Shown: positions 52,363 through 61,827 of the stretch, piece by piece
Layout of the letters: the number at the start of each line of letters is the position of its first letter
Position numbering within the stretch: the first letter of the stretch is position 1
Source: Litoribrevibacter albus
GTDB lineage: Bacteria; Pseudomonadota; Gammaproteobacteria; Pseudomonadales; Litoribrevibacteraceae
Assembly: GCF_030159995.1 (NCBI RefSeq)
Contig: NZ_BSNM01000003.1
Coordinates: 600,923-664,922 of the forward strand
Length of the DNA: 64,000 bases
Direction: 5' to 3'
Notes under the pieces: generated by a model
The model's database searches: none
What the model saw: the letters and a program-made list of their open reading frames with translations, nothing else
What the model was told of the DNA's origin: nothing
Position numbers and translations under genes: made by a program

Positions 52363-53217
52363 ATGAAAGTCGTTAGTGTGTTTTTGCTCTCGTGCATGGT
52401 GGTTGGTTGTGGTGGCGGATCTTCGTCAGGAGGCGCTTCCGGTGGTGTGGTTTCCAGTGGGGGCGGAACCATCCAGCCGATTACCGACGGTAATTGGTAT
52501 CAGCCAGCCCCCTTGGTTACCTGGCAATGGCAACTGTCTGGTGATGTGAACACCAGCTACGACGTTACTATCTACGACATTGATCTGTTTGATTCTGACA
52601 CAACATTAATCCAAGGCTTACAAGCTCAAAACCGTCGAGTCATTTGCTATTTCTCGGCAGGCTCCTATGAAAACTGGCGCGAAGACGCAGGTGATTTCAA
52701 CAACTCTGATTTGGGCAATGCGCTGGATGGCTGGCCAGGGGAGCGTTGGTTGGATATTCGTAATCAAAATGTCCGTGACATCATGGAAGCGAGATTGGAC
52801 CTAGCGGTTCAGAAGGGCTGTGATGGCGTAGAGCCGGACAACATGGATGGCTACACCAATGACCCAGGGTTTAATTTCACTGCGTCCGATCAACTAAATT
52901 ACAACCGTTGGATTGCTAATGAAGCGCATGAGCGGGAGTTGGCGGTTGGCTTGAAAAACGACTTGGATCAGATTGAAGACCTGGTGGACTACTATGACTT
53001 TGCCGTCAACGAACAGTGTTTCGAGTACGACGAATGCGACACCTTGGAACCCTTTGTTGATGCCAATAAAGCGGTGTTCAATGCTGAGTATCAAGCGATC
53101 TATGTCAATGATGCAACGGAACGAAATGCCTTATGTGTTGATAGTGTAAATCGTCAGTTCAGTACCTTGGTATTGCCGGAAGATCTGGACGACAGCTTCC
53201 GTTATAGCTGTAACTAA
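52363..53217 (+). CDS. lipoprotein, glycoside hydrolase family 114 (endo-alpha-1,4-polygalactosaminidase-like)
   Basis: 284 residues from the ATG at 52363; the longer upstream frame is untranslated spacer. A signal peptide with lipobox CMVVGCGGGSS, then a Gly/Ser linker. The catalytic domain is clear: DVTIYDIDLFDSD, RVICYFSAGSYENWR, GCDGVEPDNMDGY (a catalytic Asp/Glu candidate), VGLKNDLDQIEDLVDYYDFAV and NAEYQA. The family cleaves galactosaminan exopolysaccharide. Its presence on the surface suggests biofilm or polysaccharide turnover. A terminator follows directly. Confidence 0.9.
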   Translation: MKVVSVFLLSCMVVGCGGGSSSGGASGGVVSSGGGTIQPITDGNWYQPAPLVTWQWQLSGDVNTSYDVTIYDIDLFDSDTTLIQGLQAQNRRVICYFSAGSYENWREDAGDFNNSDLGNALDGWPGERWLDIRNQNVRDIMEARLDLAVQKGCDGVEPDNMDGYTNDPGFNFTASDQLNYNRWIANEAHERELAVGLKNDLDQIEDLVDYYDFAVNEQCFEYDECDTLEPFVDANKAVFNAEYQAIYVNDATERNALCVDSVNRQFSTLVLPEDLDDSFRYSCN

Positions 53218-53222
53218 TGATC

Positions 53223-53257
53223 AAAAAACGGGCTCGCTGGGAGCCCGTTTTCTTTTT
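53223..53257. terminator. intrinsic bidirectional terminator
   Basis: Stem ACGGGCTC / GAGCCCGT (53228-53235, 53241-53248) flanked by A6 on the left and a T-rich run on the right. Serves the GH114 gene and the convergent GST gene. Confidence 0.9.
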
Positions 53258-53921
53258 AGGCGTAATCGTATTCGCCGCCTTTTTCTAATGCCTGTTGATA
53301 GGCTGGTCGTGCCTGAAAACGCTTCACGTATTCAATAATATGAGGGTGTCTGTGATCGGCAACGCCACGAGCTACACAGGCTTCCAAAGGAAAACTCATC
53401 TGGAAATCCGCTCCGGTCAACTGTTCACCAGCAAACCAGGTATTCTTAGATAGGTGGGTATTGATGAACGCAAGATGAGTCTCAATGTTTGGCCCAATAA
53501 AAGAATCTGTCGCTTTGTTCGCGATAATTTTTGCGATGGGTTTGACGAAGAACGGCATCGGGCTTTCTTTTACTTTCTCAAAGACCAACTTCAACAGTAA
53601 GTAAGGCATCAGTGAGCCTTCAGCGTAATGCATCCAATAGAGGTATTCCTGATATGCCTTGCCTGTTTTCTCTGGTAGAAACTGCTCGCCATAGCGTTGC
53701 AGTAAGTACTCAATGATGGCGCCGGATTCCGCCAGGGTGAACTCGCCATCGACCAATATCGGAGCCTTGCCCAGAGGGTGAATGGTTTTGAGTGAGTCTG
53801 GCGCAAACATGGTTTCTGGATCTCTGTCATAACGAACGATTTCATAAGGCAGTTCCAGCTCTTCCAACGCCCAAAGCAGTCGCTGGGATCGAGAGTTATT
53901 CAAGTGGTGAAGTTGGATCAT
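53256..53921 (-). CDS. glutathione S-transferase family protein
   Basis: 221 residues. Classical GST: the N-terminal thioredoxin fold with QLHHLNNSRSQRLLWALEEL (the active Ser/Asn at NSRS), PLGKAPILVDGEFTLAESGAI (cis-Pro and glutathione-binding SNAIL/ESGAI motif), and a helical domain with NTWFAGEQLTGADFQMS. It conjugates or reduces electrophiles with glutathione. The substrate is unknown. It is monocistronic. Confidence 0.93.
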   Translation of the reverse strand: MIQLHHLNNSRSQRLLWALEELELPYEIVRYDRDPETMFAPDSLKTIHPLGKAPILVDGEFTLAESGAIIEYLLQRYGEQFLPEKTGKAYQEYLYWMHYAEGSLMPYLLLKLVFEKVKESPMPFFVKPIAKIIANKATDSFIGPNIETHLAFINTHLSKNTWFAGEQLTGADFQMSFPLEACVARGVADHRHPHIIEYVKRFQARPAYQQALEKGGEYDYA

Positions 53922-54308
53922 AGTGCTTCTCTTTTGTTATACGTTTTGTGAACGTTTGTTGAACGTTAAATGTATTAGTTCGAACTGATTCAGAGTCGAT
54001 TCAAGGCATTTCAGTACGAAGTAACTGATACGAATTCATCCAATCTTTAGATCACTTTTGTTTTTTGCAAACTGTGCACGAAAATTATTATGAAAATACG
54101 ACACTTGGTGTCATTCGTGTCGTTTAGTTAGTTTTTCCTCATCCTATGGACTGAGAGAATATAAGTATTAATAACAATAAAAAATGAAGTGCTGTTCTGT
54201 AAGGAACATCCATCCAATCTGTTCGACGTTCCTTAACAAAGCTGCATCCAGCTAAAAGAATCCTTACTGTTATTAAAACAATAATTAAAAATCGGAAAGG
54301 GGCTCAAC
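53922..54308. other. 387-bp spacer upstream of the LRR lipoprotein
   Basis: AT-rich, with divergent promoters expected. It contains an inverted pair GTAAGGAAC / GTTCCTTAAC at about 54199-54238 enclosing ~20 bp, similar in its ends to the TAAGGAAC terminus of the element at 32087. Otherwise I see nothing. Confidence 0.45.
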
Positions 54309-56948
54309 ATGTCAAATCAATACAGCAGAGGCGTTCTGCTTCTCCTCTTATTTATTTTGGGTGGTTGCCAATTAAAAGTAAGTACCGAAGGTGGACGAGG
54401 AAACGTGACGTCTGCATCTGGCTTAATTAACTGTGGTGTCAGCGGCAATCAATGCTCGGTGGATTATTCCGAGTATGCAGGTAGCCAAACCAGCTACACC
54501 GAGTATCTGTATGCTCAGGCAGAGCGAGGCTATCGTTTCAGTCATTGGTCTGGAGATTGCTCCGGTTCAGCCGTCTGTAGCGTTAAGCTGTCCAAAACGT
54601 CAGGCAACAAAGCCGTCTCAGCGGTGTTCGTAGAAGAGCCTCTCAGCGAAGAAAAAGATCTGGTGTCGTTCAAATTCCTAAAGGCTGATAACCCGACTTT
54701 GCCATCTGATGTCTCCGGTGACATTGATCCGAATACCCATAATGTCACGCTGGCTGTGCCAACTGGGGTGAATCTTCAAAGCCTGGTGGCTAACTTTGAA
54801 ATTACCGGCGTGGATGTCACCGTCAACGATGCTTCTCAAGAAAGTTCTGTAACCATTAATGATTTCAGTGACTCACTTTATTACCAGGTGGTTGCGGAAG
54901 ATGATTCCAAACAGGGTTATCTGGTTTCTGTTTCTCAAGTAGATTATCAAGCGAAAGCGCTCAGCAGCTTTAAATTCTCCATGCAGGACAACGCCGGTTT
55001 TGAGCAGGATTCAATCGGTGAAATTGATGAGCAAAATCACGCGATCAAATTATTAGTAGCGAAAGATGTTGATGTGTCATCACTGATCGCCCGTTTCGAA
55101 ACATCAGGTCAGACGGTTACTGTGAATGGTATCGAGCAATACAGTGGTGTGACCGCGAATAACTATACATCCGACTTAACGTATCGAGTGACTGCGTACG
55201 ACAACTCAGTGCAGGACTATGTGATCAGCGTGTCAGAATCCAACTGTTTAGAACAGCCTTGGCAGGGGAACTACACCATTACTTCAGCACAAGATATCGA
55301 AGCTTTGATGGGCTATACCTCAGTGACTGGCACTCTTTCCATTGGCAGTAGTTCAACACCGAGTACCGGTTTAACTAATGTCACCGGGTTAGAATGTTTG
55401 AATACGTTGGGAACTCTGAACGTTGCGGCGAACCCAGATCTGACGAACCTGGATGGATTGAGTGGAGTAACCAAAATTACCGGTAACTTATCCATTTATA
55501 ACAACCCATCTTTAACCAGTATTTCCGGGCTTGAGAATTTAGCGACAGTTGCGAACATTACAATCTCGAACAACGCATCACTGCCTAACCTGAACGGTTT
55601 AGAGAAAGTAGGGCAAGTGTCGGATGTGGATCTGTATGGGTTAGCTACATTAACTGACTTGAGTGCCATTGCTAATCTTCACGTAACAAGCAAGATGAAG
55701 CTTCGCAGTCTAACTGCATTGGAAACCCTGCCTGTCTTTACGAATTTAGCAAACCCATTGTGGTTAGAAATTATTGGTAATACCAAGCTGACCTCTTTGG
55801 CTGGTTTTGAACAATTAACTCAGGCATCTATTCTGAATATTTCTCAGAATGACAGTCTTACCAATCTAACGGGCTTGTCGGGTCTGACTTCTGCTACCAG
55901 CTTCGGTTTAGTGTCAAACGCGAACCTAGAAAGCCTTGTTGGTGTTGAGAAGTTAAGTGTACTGACGACGCTAACCGTACAAGGTAACCTTCGTCTTTCT
56001 TCTTTTGATGGTTTGTCTGGTCTGAACAGCATCTTTAGTGGATTAACTTTGATTGATAACTCATCGCTGTCTGATCTTTCTGCACTGACCAACTTAACCA
56101 GCTTGTCGGGCAATGTGACTGTTCGTGGTAATGATGTGCTTCCTAACTTTACTGGTCTGGATAATGTCTCTACCGGCTTGTCGACACTAACCATCGACAA
56201 TAATGATGGTCTTGAGAATTTGCAGGGCTTGGCGTCCGTACCATCTGCAACCAAAGTCATCATCAAGAACAATGACGTATTGGCAAACCTTCAGGGGCTA
56301 AATGGCCTGACAACCACCAGTCTGCTTCAGCTTGAGAATAACCCATCGCTTGCGAGCCTTGCTGGTCTGGATGCGCTGACTAAAGTAAACGGTCGCGTGG
56401 CTCTTTTGAATAACGATGGTATGTTCAGCACCAGTGGCGCATCGGCACTTCAAACCATTTCCGGTGATTTCGATATCGAGCGCAATAACCGCTTAACGCA
56501 TATCGATGGCTTTGAGCAGCTAACCTCAGTGGGTGCGACCAGCATCCGCTTGAACAATGATTTGGTGAATCTGGATGGCTTCCTTTCCGTAACAGAAATC
56601 AAAGGGTCTCTGGAAATTAACGGCAACACCCGACTGCTGGACTTGTTCGGCATGGGGAATGTGGTGTCTATCGGAACCAGCTCATCTCATGACTTGAACA
56701 TTCGCGGCGGTGCGCTGGATCATCTATCCCTTCGTTCTTTGGAGAGCGTAGCGGGTGATCTGCTTGTCGATAATACTTCTTTGGTGGACTTTGATTTACC
56801 GCAGCTGTGCAGCGTTGGTCAAAACTTCCAGGTCACTGAGAATGGTGCTCTGTGCACAAGTAAGATTGAAACAGTAAGAGACCAAGTGGTTAATTGCAGT
56901 GGCATTGGTGGGACAGTCACCATCACCAATAACATGACGTGTAATTAG
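54309..56948 (+). CDS. large surface lipoprotein with leucine-rich (receptor L-like) repeats
   Basis: 879 residues. Lipobox LFILGGCQLKV. A first domain (~25-110) has the YRFSHWSGDCSG motif of bacterial repeat domains found on cell-surface proteins. Two similar ~100-residue domains follow (SFKFLKADNPTLPSD, SFKFSMQDNAGFEQD), both with VTVN and DYVISV-like strands. Then ~17 leucine-rich repeats of 23-24 residues of the form L-x-x-L-x-G-L-x-x-L-x-x-(a)-x-L-x-I-x-x-N at ~330-830, ending in a Cys cap. Suits an adhesin or binding scaffold. SD GAAAGGGG. Confidence 0.85.
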   Translation: MSNQYSRGVLLLLLFILGGCQLKVSTEGGRGNVTSASGLINCGVSGNQCSVDYSEYAGSQTSYTEYLYAQAERGYRFSHWSGDCSGSAVCSVKLSKTSGNKAVSAVFVEEPLSEEKDLVSFKFLKADNPTLPSDVSGDIDPNTHNVTLAVPTGVNLQSLVANFEITGVDVTVNDASQESSVTINDFSDSLYYQVVAEDDSKQGYLVSVSQVDYQAKALSSFKFSMQDNAGFEQDSIGEIDEQNHAIKLLVAKDVDVSSLIARFETSGQTVTVNGIEQYSGVTANNYTSDLTYRVTAYDNSVQDYVISVSESNCLEQPWQGNYTITSAQDIEALMGYTSVTGTLSIGSSSTPSTGLTNVTGLECLNTLGTLNVAANPDLTNLDGLSGVTKITGNLSIYNNPSLTSISGLENLATVANITISNNASLPNLNGLEKVGQVSDVDLYGLATLTDLSAIANLHVTSKMKLRSLTALETLPVFTNLANPLWLEIIGNTKLTSLAGFEQLTQASILNISQNDSLTNLTGLSGLTSATSFGLVSNANLESLVGVEKLSVLTTLTVQGNLRLSSFDGLSGLNSIFSGLTLIDNSSLSDLSALTNLTSLSGNVTVRGNDVLPNFTGLDNVSTGLSTLTIDNNDGLENLQGLASVPSATKVIIKNNDVLANLQGLNGLTTTSLLQLENNPSLASLAGLDALTKVNGRVALLNNDGMFSTSGASALQTISGDFDIERNNRLTHIDGFEQLTSVGATSIRLNNDLVNLDGFLSVTEIKGSLEINGNTRLLDLFGMGNVVSIGTSSSHDLNIRGGALDHLSLRSLESVAGDLLVDNTSLVDFDLPQLCSVGQNFQVTENGALCTSKIETVRDQVVNCSGIGGTVTITNNMTCN

Positions 56949-57011
56949 TCACTGCTCCTGATTCGGTCACAAATCTACAGCGCTAAGATTTGTATCGATT
57001 AACTGAGCGAT

Positions 57012-57049
57012 AAAAAAGCCCTGAGGACAACCGTCTTCGGGGCTTTTTT
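57012..57049 (+). terminator. intrinsic terminator of the LRR lipoprotein gene
   Basis: AAAAAAGCCCTGAGGAC / GTCTTCGGGGCTTTTTT hairpin with 4-nt loop and T run. Confidence 0.9.
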
Positions 57050-57203
57050 GTGTGGATTTGTTTTATAATCTTCTGTTTCTGTGCGCTTAACGTTGTACAA
57101 TTAAACGTATTCATTTTTAGTTTTTCAGATAGGTTCGGGTAAGCAAAGGATCGTTCCCTGATTCAAGAGACCTAATGCATTACCTGTCGGGTTGTGAGGA
57201 AAT

Positions 57204-58064
57204 ATGCAAGATTATAAAGATTCGATGCTGAATTTTGTCGCTCAGTTCGGAAAGCACGCAAAAAGTGATGACAAGGACAGTTTGCTTCAGCCGGATCGTG
57301 AATACTCCATTGATGAATTAGCCAGGGCAACCGGTACAACCAGCCGCAACATTCGAGCCTATCAGGAAAAGGGTATTCTCCCACCACCTAAACTTCGGGG
57401 CCGTAAAGGCATCTACTCCAACATTCATTATTCTCGCTTACGCTTAGTCTCTGACTTACTGGAACGAGGGTACACCTTATCGACCATTGCAGATCTCTTA
57501 AATGCTCTTGAAGAAGGGTTGGATTTGAGAGCGTTCGTTGGCGTTGAGTCTGCGTTGACCAGTCCGTGGACGGATGAAACCCCTGTCGTGATGCCGATTA
57601 AAGACTTGTATGCGATGTTCAATAATGACATCGAGTTAAGCTCTATCAATAAGGTGTTGGAACTGGATCTGGTTCGCTTTGAAGAAGACATGGAGCACGT
57701 TCAGGTTCGCAGTATGAGAACCATGAGAGCGGGCGCAGAGCTGGTTTCTGCGGGCATTCCGTTTGATGCATTGCTCGATATCATTCAGATGCTTCGTGGC
57801 AATGTTGAACGGGTAGCTGGGGAATTGGTGAAATTGGTCTCCAACCATGTGTTAAAAGATTACGAAAAAGATGTGATCCCGCCGAATGAAGATTTACCGG
57901 CACTGGCTGATTTAATTTGGCGCTTGCGCCCCTTGGCTGAAATGGCGGTGCACGCTGAATTGGCCAGAGCGATGGAAAAAGCGGCAAACCACTTCTTGGG
58001 TGATCGTCTTGAGACCATCATTAAGAGCATGGAGAAGGATAAGCAATCAGGCGGAGAGGAATAA
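57204..58064 (+). CDS. MerR family transcriptional regulator
   Basis: 286 residues. The MerR winged helix lies at ~30-100 rather than at the very start: YSIDELARATGTTSRNIRAY, QEKGILPPPKLRG, YSNIHYSRLRLVSDLLERGY. A ~170-residue helical C-terminal part suggests a dedicated effector domain. SD AGGAA. It heads a region of lipid-type enzymes (SDR, esterase, diiron-like protein, ferredoxin reductase) that it may regulate. A strong terminator follows, so it is transcribed alone. Confidence 0.92.
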   Translation: MQDYKDSMLNFVAQFGKHAKSDDKDSLLQPDREYSIDELARATGTTSRNIRAYQEKGILPPPKLRGRKGIYSNIHYSRLRLVSDLLERGYTLSTIADLLNALEEGLDLRAFVGVESALTSPWTDETPVVMPIKDLYAMFNNDIELSSINKVLELDLVRFEEDMEHVQVRSMRTMRAGAELVSAGIPFDALLDIIQMLRGNVERVAGELVKLVSNHVLKDYEKDVIPPNEDLPALADLIWRLRPLAEMAVHAELARAMEKAANHFLGDRLETIIKSMEKDKQSGGEE

Positions 58065-58083
58065 CGCTGTGCTTCCTTCAGAC

Positions 58084-58115
58084 AAAAAAGAGGAACCGGT
58101 TGGTTCCTCTTTTTT
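58084..58115. terminator. bidirectional terminator between MerR and SDR genes
   Basis: AAAAAAGAGGAACC / GGTTCCTCTTTTTT with 4-nt loop GGTT; fully palindromic with A and T runs both sides. Confidence 0.9.
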
Positions 58116-58150
58116 GTTTATATTTTAGGTTGAGAGTATCTGAATTTTAA

Positions 58151-58993
58151 TTACGCACTCGCAATCTTAAACGCTGAACACACCAGTCTCTGATAGTTCA
58201 CTGGCAAACAACGCTGCATTAAATCTAACGCTTTCGCATCTGGGCCAATCAACACACGACGCTTGTTCTTCTGAACACCCCGAAGAATTGTCTCCGCTGC
58301 TTTTTCAGAGCTGGTCATGAACAGGGATTCAAACTTGTCTCGTACGTTTTCAGCCGAGGCAGAGCCCGTTAGCTTTTCTACGCTTTCTGTCATTTTAGCG
58401 TTCTTCGCAATGTTGGTTTGAATCCCGCCTGGGTGTACACAGGTAGCTGAGATCAAACCGCCTTCAAGGTCCAGCTCTTGGCGCAAGGCTTCAGTGAAAC
58501 CACGCACGGCAAACTTAGACATGTTGTAGCCACTTTGCGTTGGTTGAGCAAATAGCCCGAACACACTTGAAATATTAATGATATGGCCTTCTTCACCGGT
58601 CGTTCTCATGTGCGGTAAAAAGGCTTTTGTGCCATACAATACGCCGTTTACGTTAACGCCCATGATCCATTCGTAATCTTCATAGCTGGTATCTTCAACT
58701 GTGCCACCCATGGCAACACCCGCGTTGTTGAATACAAGATGGATTTTCTTGTGATCTTTCATGGCTTGGTCTGCCCACTGGTGCATGCTTTCTTTGTCAG
58801 AAACATCCACTTCTGCAATGGTGACTTTTACACCGGTTGGCTTGATTTCCTTAGCCGTTTCTTTCAGACCCGCAAGGTCACGATCACTCAGTGCAAGGTT
58901 ACAACCACGCTGAGCAAGAGCAATCGCCAGTGCACGGCCAATACCAGATGCTGCGCCAGTAATTGCGGCGACTTTTGAATTGAAATCTTTCAT
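58151..58993 (-). CDS. short-chain dehydrogenase/reductase
   Basis: 280 residues. Classical SDR: cofactor motif AITGAASGIGRALAIAL (TGxxxGIG), NNAGVAMGG (NNAG), catalytic Ser in INISSVFG and YNMSKFAVRG (YxxxK). The Asp-rich end of strand 2 (LALSDRDLAG) favours NAD. It oxidises or reduces a hydroxyl/carbonyl, likely on a lipid given its neighbours. It lies downstream of the esterase gene on the same strand (101 bp apart). Confidence 0.93.
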   Translation of the reverse strand: MKDFNSKVAAITGAASGIGRALAIALAQRGCNLALSDRDLAGLKETAKEIKPTGVKVTIAEVDVSDKESMHQWADQAMKDHKKIHLVFNNAGVAMGGTVEDTSYEDYEWIMGVNVNGVLYGTKAFLPHMRTTGEEGHIINISSVFGLFAQPTQSGYNMSKFAVRGFTEALRQELDLEGGLISATCVHPGGIQTNIAKNAKMTESVEKLTGSASAENVRDKFESLFMTSSEKAAETILRGVQKNKRRVLIGPDAKALDLMQRCLPVNYQRLVCSAFKIASA

Positions 58994-59094
58994 AGTGAGT
59001 CTCTTATCTTGTTTGTTTTTATAGCGGTTAAGCCATTTTTTCTGTCTGTCGTTTTCGTTATTTGTATGTTTCTCGGTGCCGGTCTGTCATAAGG

Positions 59095-60054
59095 TTAGCT
59101 CAGTGCTCCCGACCAAACGTCCTGTTTGAGCACTTGGTGGTCTGTCAGACTTCTTGCAGTTGGTTCATATTGTTTAATGAACCGAATAATGCGCTTAAAG
59201 TCTTTATTGGCTTCTGGCAGGAAAGGCACCATGATTGGCCAGACATGGCAGACGCCAGATCGAGCCAACCATTCAACTTCCACACCGGCTGCCTCAGCTT
59301 TGTCTTTCGCTTGCAACGCATCGTGATAAAGAATTTCATCTTTACTTGCGGTAAACATGATCGGTGGTAACCCCTGATAATCCCCTAATAGTGGTGAAGC
59401 ATAAGGGTGAGAGCGGTCTTCCATGTTCGGCAAATAGAGATCGATAATCCGTTGTACAAGACTCGCGGAGAGCATTGCATCCGTTGGGCATTGTTCAAGC
59501 AGTTTCTCTTTCTCCGGTAATGCATTGGTGGCAGGCGAGAGCAGCACAGCACAACGAGGTTGGGTCAACCGATGATCTTTGATCTGCAGTAAGCAGGTCA
59601 GCGCAAGACTGCCTCCAGCTGAATCTCCGGCAATCACAATGTTTTTTGGATCTTTATCCAACGACAAAAGATAGCGGTAGGCTTCTAGGCATCGTTCCGT
59701 TGCAGCAGGAAACGGGGCTTCCGGTGCCAGTGGGTAGGTAGCCAGGAAAACCTCAGCCTTTAATTGCTTGGCCAGTCGAGCCGCTAGATTGTGGTAGGTT
59801 TTCGTGACACCTCCGACAAACGCACCACCGTGAAAGTAGAGCACCGTCGTTCTTGGGTTTTTCACCGAAACCCGTTCGCCTTTGAATTCCGTGCGATCGA
59901 TTTTTCGAATCTTCACGCCCCGGGGAATCAACGAAACCGCCGGAGTGTTGTTAAAGACCGTTCGCAAATGTTTCAGCGTTTGTTCCTTATTCAAGCCATG
60001 TCGTTTGATGGTCTTTCTTGATATGGTTTGTACTACCTTGGAATGAATACTCAT
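59095..60054 (-). CDS. alpha/beta hydrolase of the hormone-sensitive lipase family
   Basis: 319 residues from the ATG at 60054 (MSIHSKVVQTIS); a TTG at 60084 overlaps the preceding gene. Oxyanion-hole motif FHGGAFVGG and nucleophile elbow GDSAGGSLAL are the HSL-family hallmarks. Acid and base residues are plausible in TASKDEILYHDALQ (Asp) and VCHVWPIM (His). It hydrolyses short- or medium-chain esters. It follows the unknown gene at 60072 by 17 bp, so both form one unit with the SDR. Confidence 0.93.
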   Translation of the reverse strand: MSIHSKVVQTISRKTIKRHGLNKEQTLKHLRTVFNNTPAVSLIPRGVKIRKIDRTEFKGERVSVKNPRTTVLYFHGGAFVGGVTKTYHNLAARLAKQLKAEVFLATYPLAPEAPFPAATERCLEAYRYLLSLDKDPKNIVIAGDSAGGSLALTCLLQIKDHRLTQPRCAVLLSPATNALPEKEKLLEQCPTDAMLSASLVQRIIDLYLPNMEDRSHPYASPLLGDYQGLPPIMFTASKDEILYHDALQAKDKAEAAGVEVEWLARSGVCHVWPIMVPFLPEANKDFKRIIRFIKQYEPTARSLTDHQVLKQDVWSGALS

Positions 60055-60071
60055 GCTGGTTACCCCAATCC

Positions 60072-60638
60072 CTAAAAGACACAAACGGCTTTGAAGGTTT
60101 CAAGTCGGGTGGCGGATAAGGTGCCAGGGTCGATTTCGAATCCTTTGAAATGCTCTTTCGCTTCCTTCTTGAATCGGTCGTGTGAATGCAGAAGGATATC
60201 CAATGCATAAACAGGGTGATTCTTGATGGTGTGTTCGATGACTTGGGACGCCAGCTTACGCTTCAACCCATCCAAAACCGCAGCAGCTACCTTGTCTTCC
60301 ATATGGATAGAGGCTTCTGATATGTACTCAACCGAAAGCCCGGAAGCGACACCAACGATTTGTTTGGTATTTAAATTACGAGTGATTTTGGCTGCGATGG
60401 CGGGTTCGACGTATCTGGGAATAATCTGGTGAAGAATAAAGTTCGGTACATACTTCATCATCATTGCCAGTGATTCGAAGAGCTTGGCATACGCCGCATC
60501 TTCTTGTTCAACGATGTTTGAAATGTACTCGGTTACTTCTTCCACATCTTCAGATGAGAGCTTGCCCAAGGCTTCTGGGATCGGCTGCCCACTTAAGTTT
60601 GTCAGAAATTCAATCGCGTTTTGATTGTTATTTTTCAT
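60072..60638 (-). CDS. conserved-looking cytoplasmic protein, unknown function
   Basis: 188 residues, mostly alpha-helical by pattern, without signal or membrane segment. Notable stretches: AAYAKLFESLAMMMKY, IVGVASGLSVEYISEASIHM and VIEHTIKNHPVYALDILLH. A hydrophobic patch at ~60-85 (FILHQIIPRYVEPAIAAKI) may contact lipid or a partner. I do not recognise the family. It is the first gene of the leftward unit unknown-esterase-SDR, divergent from the diiron-like gene (189 bp between starts). SD GGGGG. Confidence 0.7.
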   Translation of the reverse strand: MKNNNQNAIEFLTNLSGQPIPEALGKLSSEDVEEVTEYISNIVEQEDAAYAKLFESLAMMMKYVPNFILHQIIPRYVEPAIAAKITRNLNTKQIVGVASGLSVEYISEASIHMEDKVAAAVLDGLKRKLASQVIEHTIKNHPVYALDILLHSHDRFKKEAKEHFKGFEIDPGTLSATRLETFKAVCVF

Positions 60639-60827
60639 TACTACAACCCCCTACGAGTTATTACAGCAACACTGTGTGAAAGATCAATTTGTCGACTTTT
60701 CACTTAAAAAACTTGCCAAACCTTCAAACACTATAATACATTGTTTTATGCAACATCAATCGATGGCACATAAAAATGTGTATAAGTTATAAAGAATAAG
60801 TGAATTGAGTTCGATCAGGGGGCCAAA

Positions 60828-61700
60828 ATGAACAGTCTTGTTACTCCAATTCAAAGAAACCTAAAGTTCAAACTGCCTATCAAAGCGGTAGCAGATTGGA
60901 ATAAGGCTGGGCGTCACGTGACCCAGTTCCTAAATTCTATGTCGATATTCTTTCCGGAAGGGGAGCGTTTCTTTATACAGAGTGTCAGAAACTATCGCCA
61001 TGAAATCACAGACCCTGATTTGCAGAAGGCGGTTAAAGCCTTCATTGGGCAGGAAGCGATGCACGGTCGGGAACATGATGAATACAACCAAGCGTTGATT
61101 GAAGCAGGTTTTCCGGTTGATAAGCTGGAAGCGTATGTGACCAAGCTCTTGAACTTTATTCAGAACACCACACCACAGTCGTTCCAGTTGGGTGTCACGA
61201 TTGGTTTAGAACATCTAACCGCCATTTTTGCCGATACCTTGTTAAAGCACCCTGAGTTTTTAGACGGTGCGGAGCCGCACTTTGCTGCACTTTGGCAATG
61301 GCATGCATTAGAAGAAACGGAACATAAAGCCGTGGCTTTTGATGTCTTTAAAGAGGTGATGGGGAAATCACCGAAAGCCTATGCACTAAGAACCACGACT
61401 TTGATAGCCGCTACTGGCATCTTCTTCGGTTTGTTATATCCGTATTACTTCCAAATGCTCAAGGAGAAAGGTGATCACACCAATCTGGCCGGTTTGTGGA
61501 AGTCCATTCGTTATCAATGGCTGATGCCGGGCATGATCCGTAAGACCGTTCCTGCATGGTTGGATTACTTCAAGCCAGGTTTCCACCCTTGGGATCACGA
61601 CAATCGCGAGTTTTTGGATCTGATTCCAGAGCTGGAATCGCGTGTTGCAGAGTTCTCTCTTAGAAACAGCTCTCAGCCAGAAACGGTGACGGTTTCTTAA
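60828..61700 (+). CDS. PF10118-type predicted metal-dependent hydrolase with diiron-like EH motifs
   Basis: 290 residues. The features of the family annotated as metal-dependent hydrolase are present: FLNSMSIFFPEGERFFI, EAMHGREHDEYNQ, GLEHLTAIFADTLL and WHALEETEHKAVAFDV. The two E-x-x-H motifs (EAMHGREH, EETEH) with extra Glu residues look like a ferritin-like diiron site (inference). A membrane-like segment lies at ~185-205 (TTLIAATGIFFGLLYPYYF). The ferredoxin-reductase gene 127 bp downstream on the same strand could supply electrons, making an oxygenase or desaturase role conceivable. Confidence 0.82.
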   Translation: MNSLVTPIQRNLKFKLPIKAVADWNKAGRHVTQFLNSMSIFFPEGERFFIQSVRNYRHEITDPDLQKAVKAFIGQEAMHGREHDEYNQALIEAGFPVDKLEAYVTKLLNFIQNTTPQSFQLGVTIGLEHLTAIFADTLLKHPEFLDGAEPHFAALWQWHALEETEHKAVAFDVFKEVMGKSPKAYALRTTTLIAATGIFFGLLYPYYFQMLKEKGDHTNLAGLWKSIRYQWLMPGMIRKTVPAWLDYFKPGFHPWDHDNREFLDLIPELESRVAEFSLRNSSQPETVTVS

Positions 61701-61827
61701 TAATCATTATTTAACGAACCACCATTTTACAAAACAATAAGAACGAAAATGAGCTGCTGTACCTCTAGTTCAACTGTAATGCACTGCAGTCTGAGCGTGG
61801 GGTATGCAACTCCCTATGGATGATTGA

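Noticed and set aside
55313..56653. Minus-strand frames opposite the LRR gene (60-142 residues)
   Set aside because: They arise from the periodic LRR codons and have repetitive, Ser/Pro/Lys-rich shadow composition.
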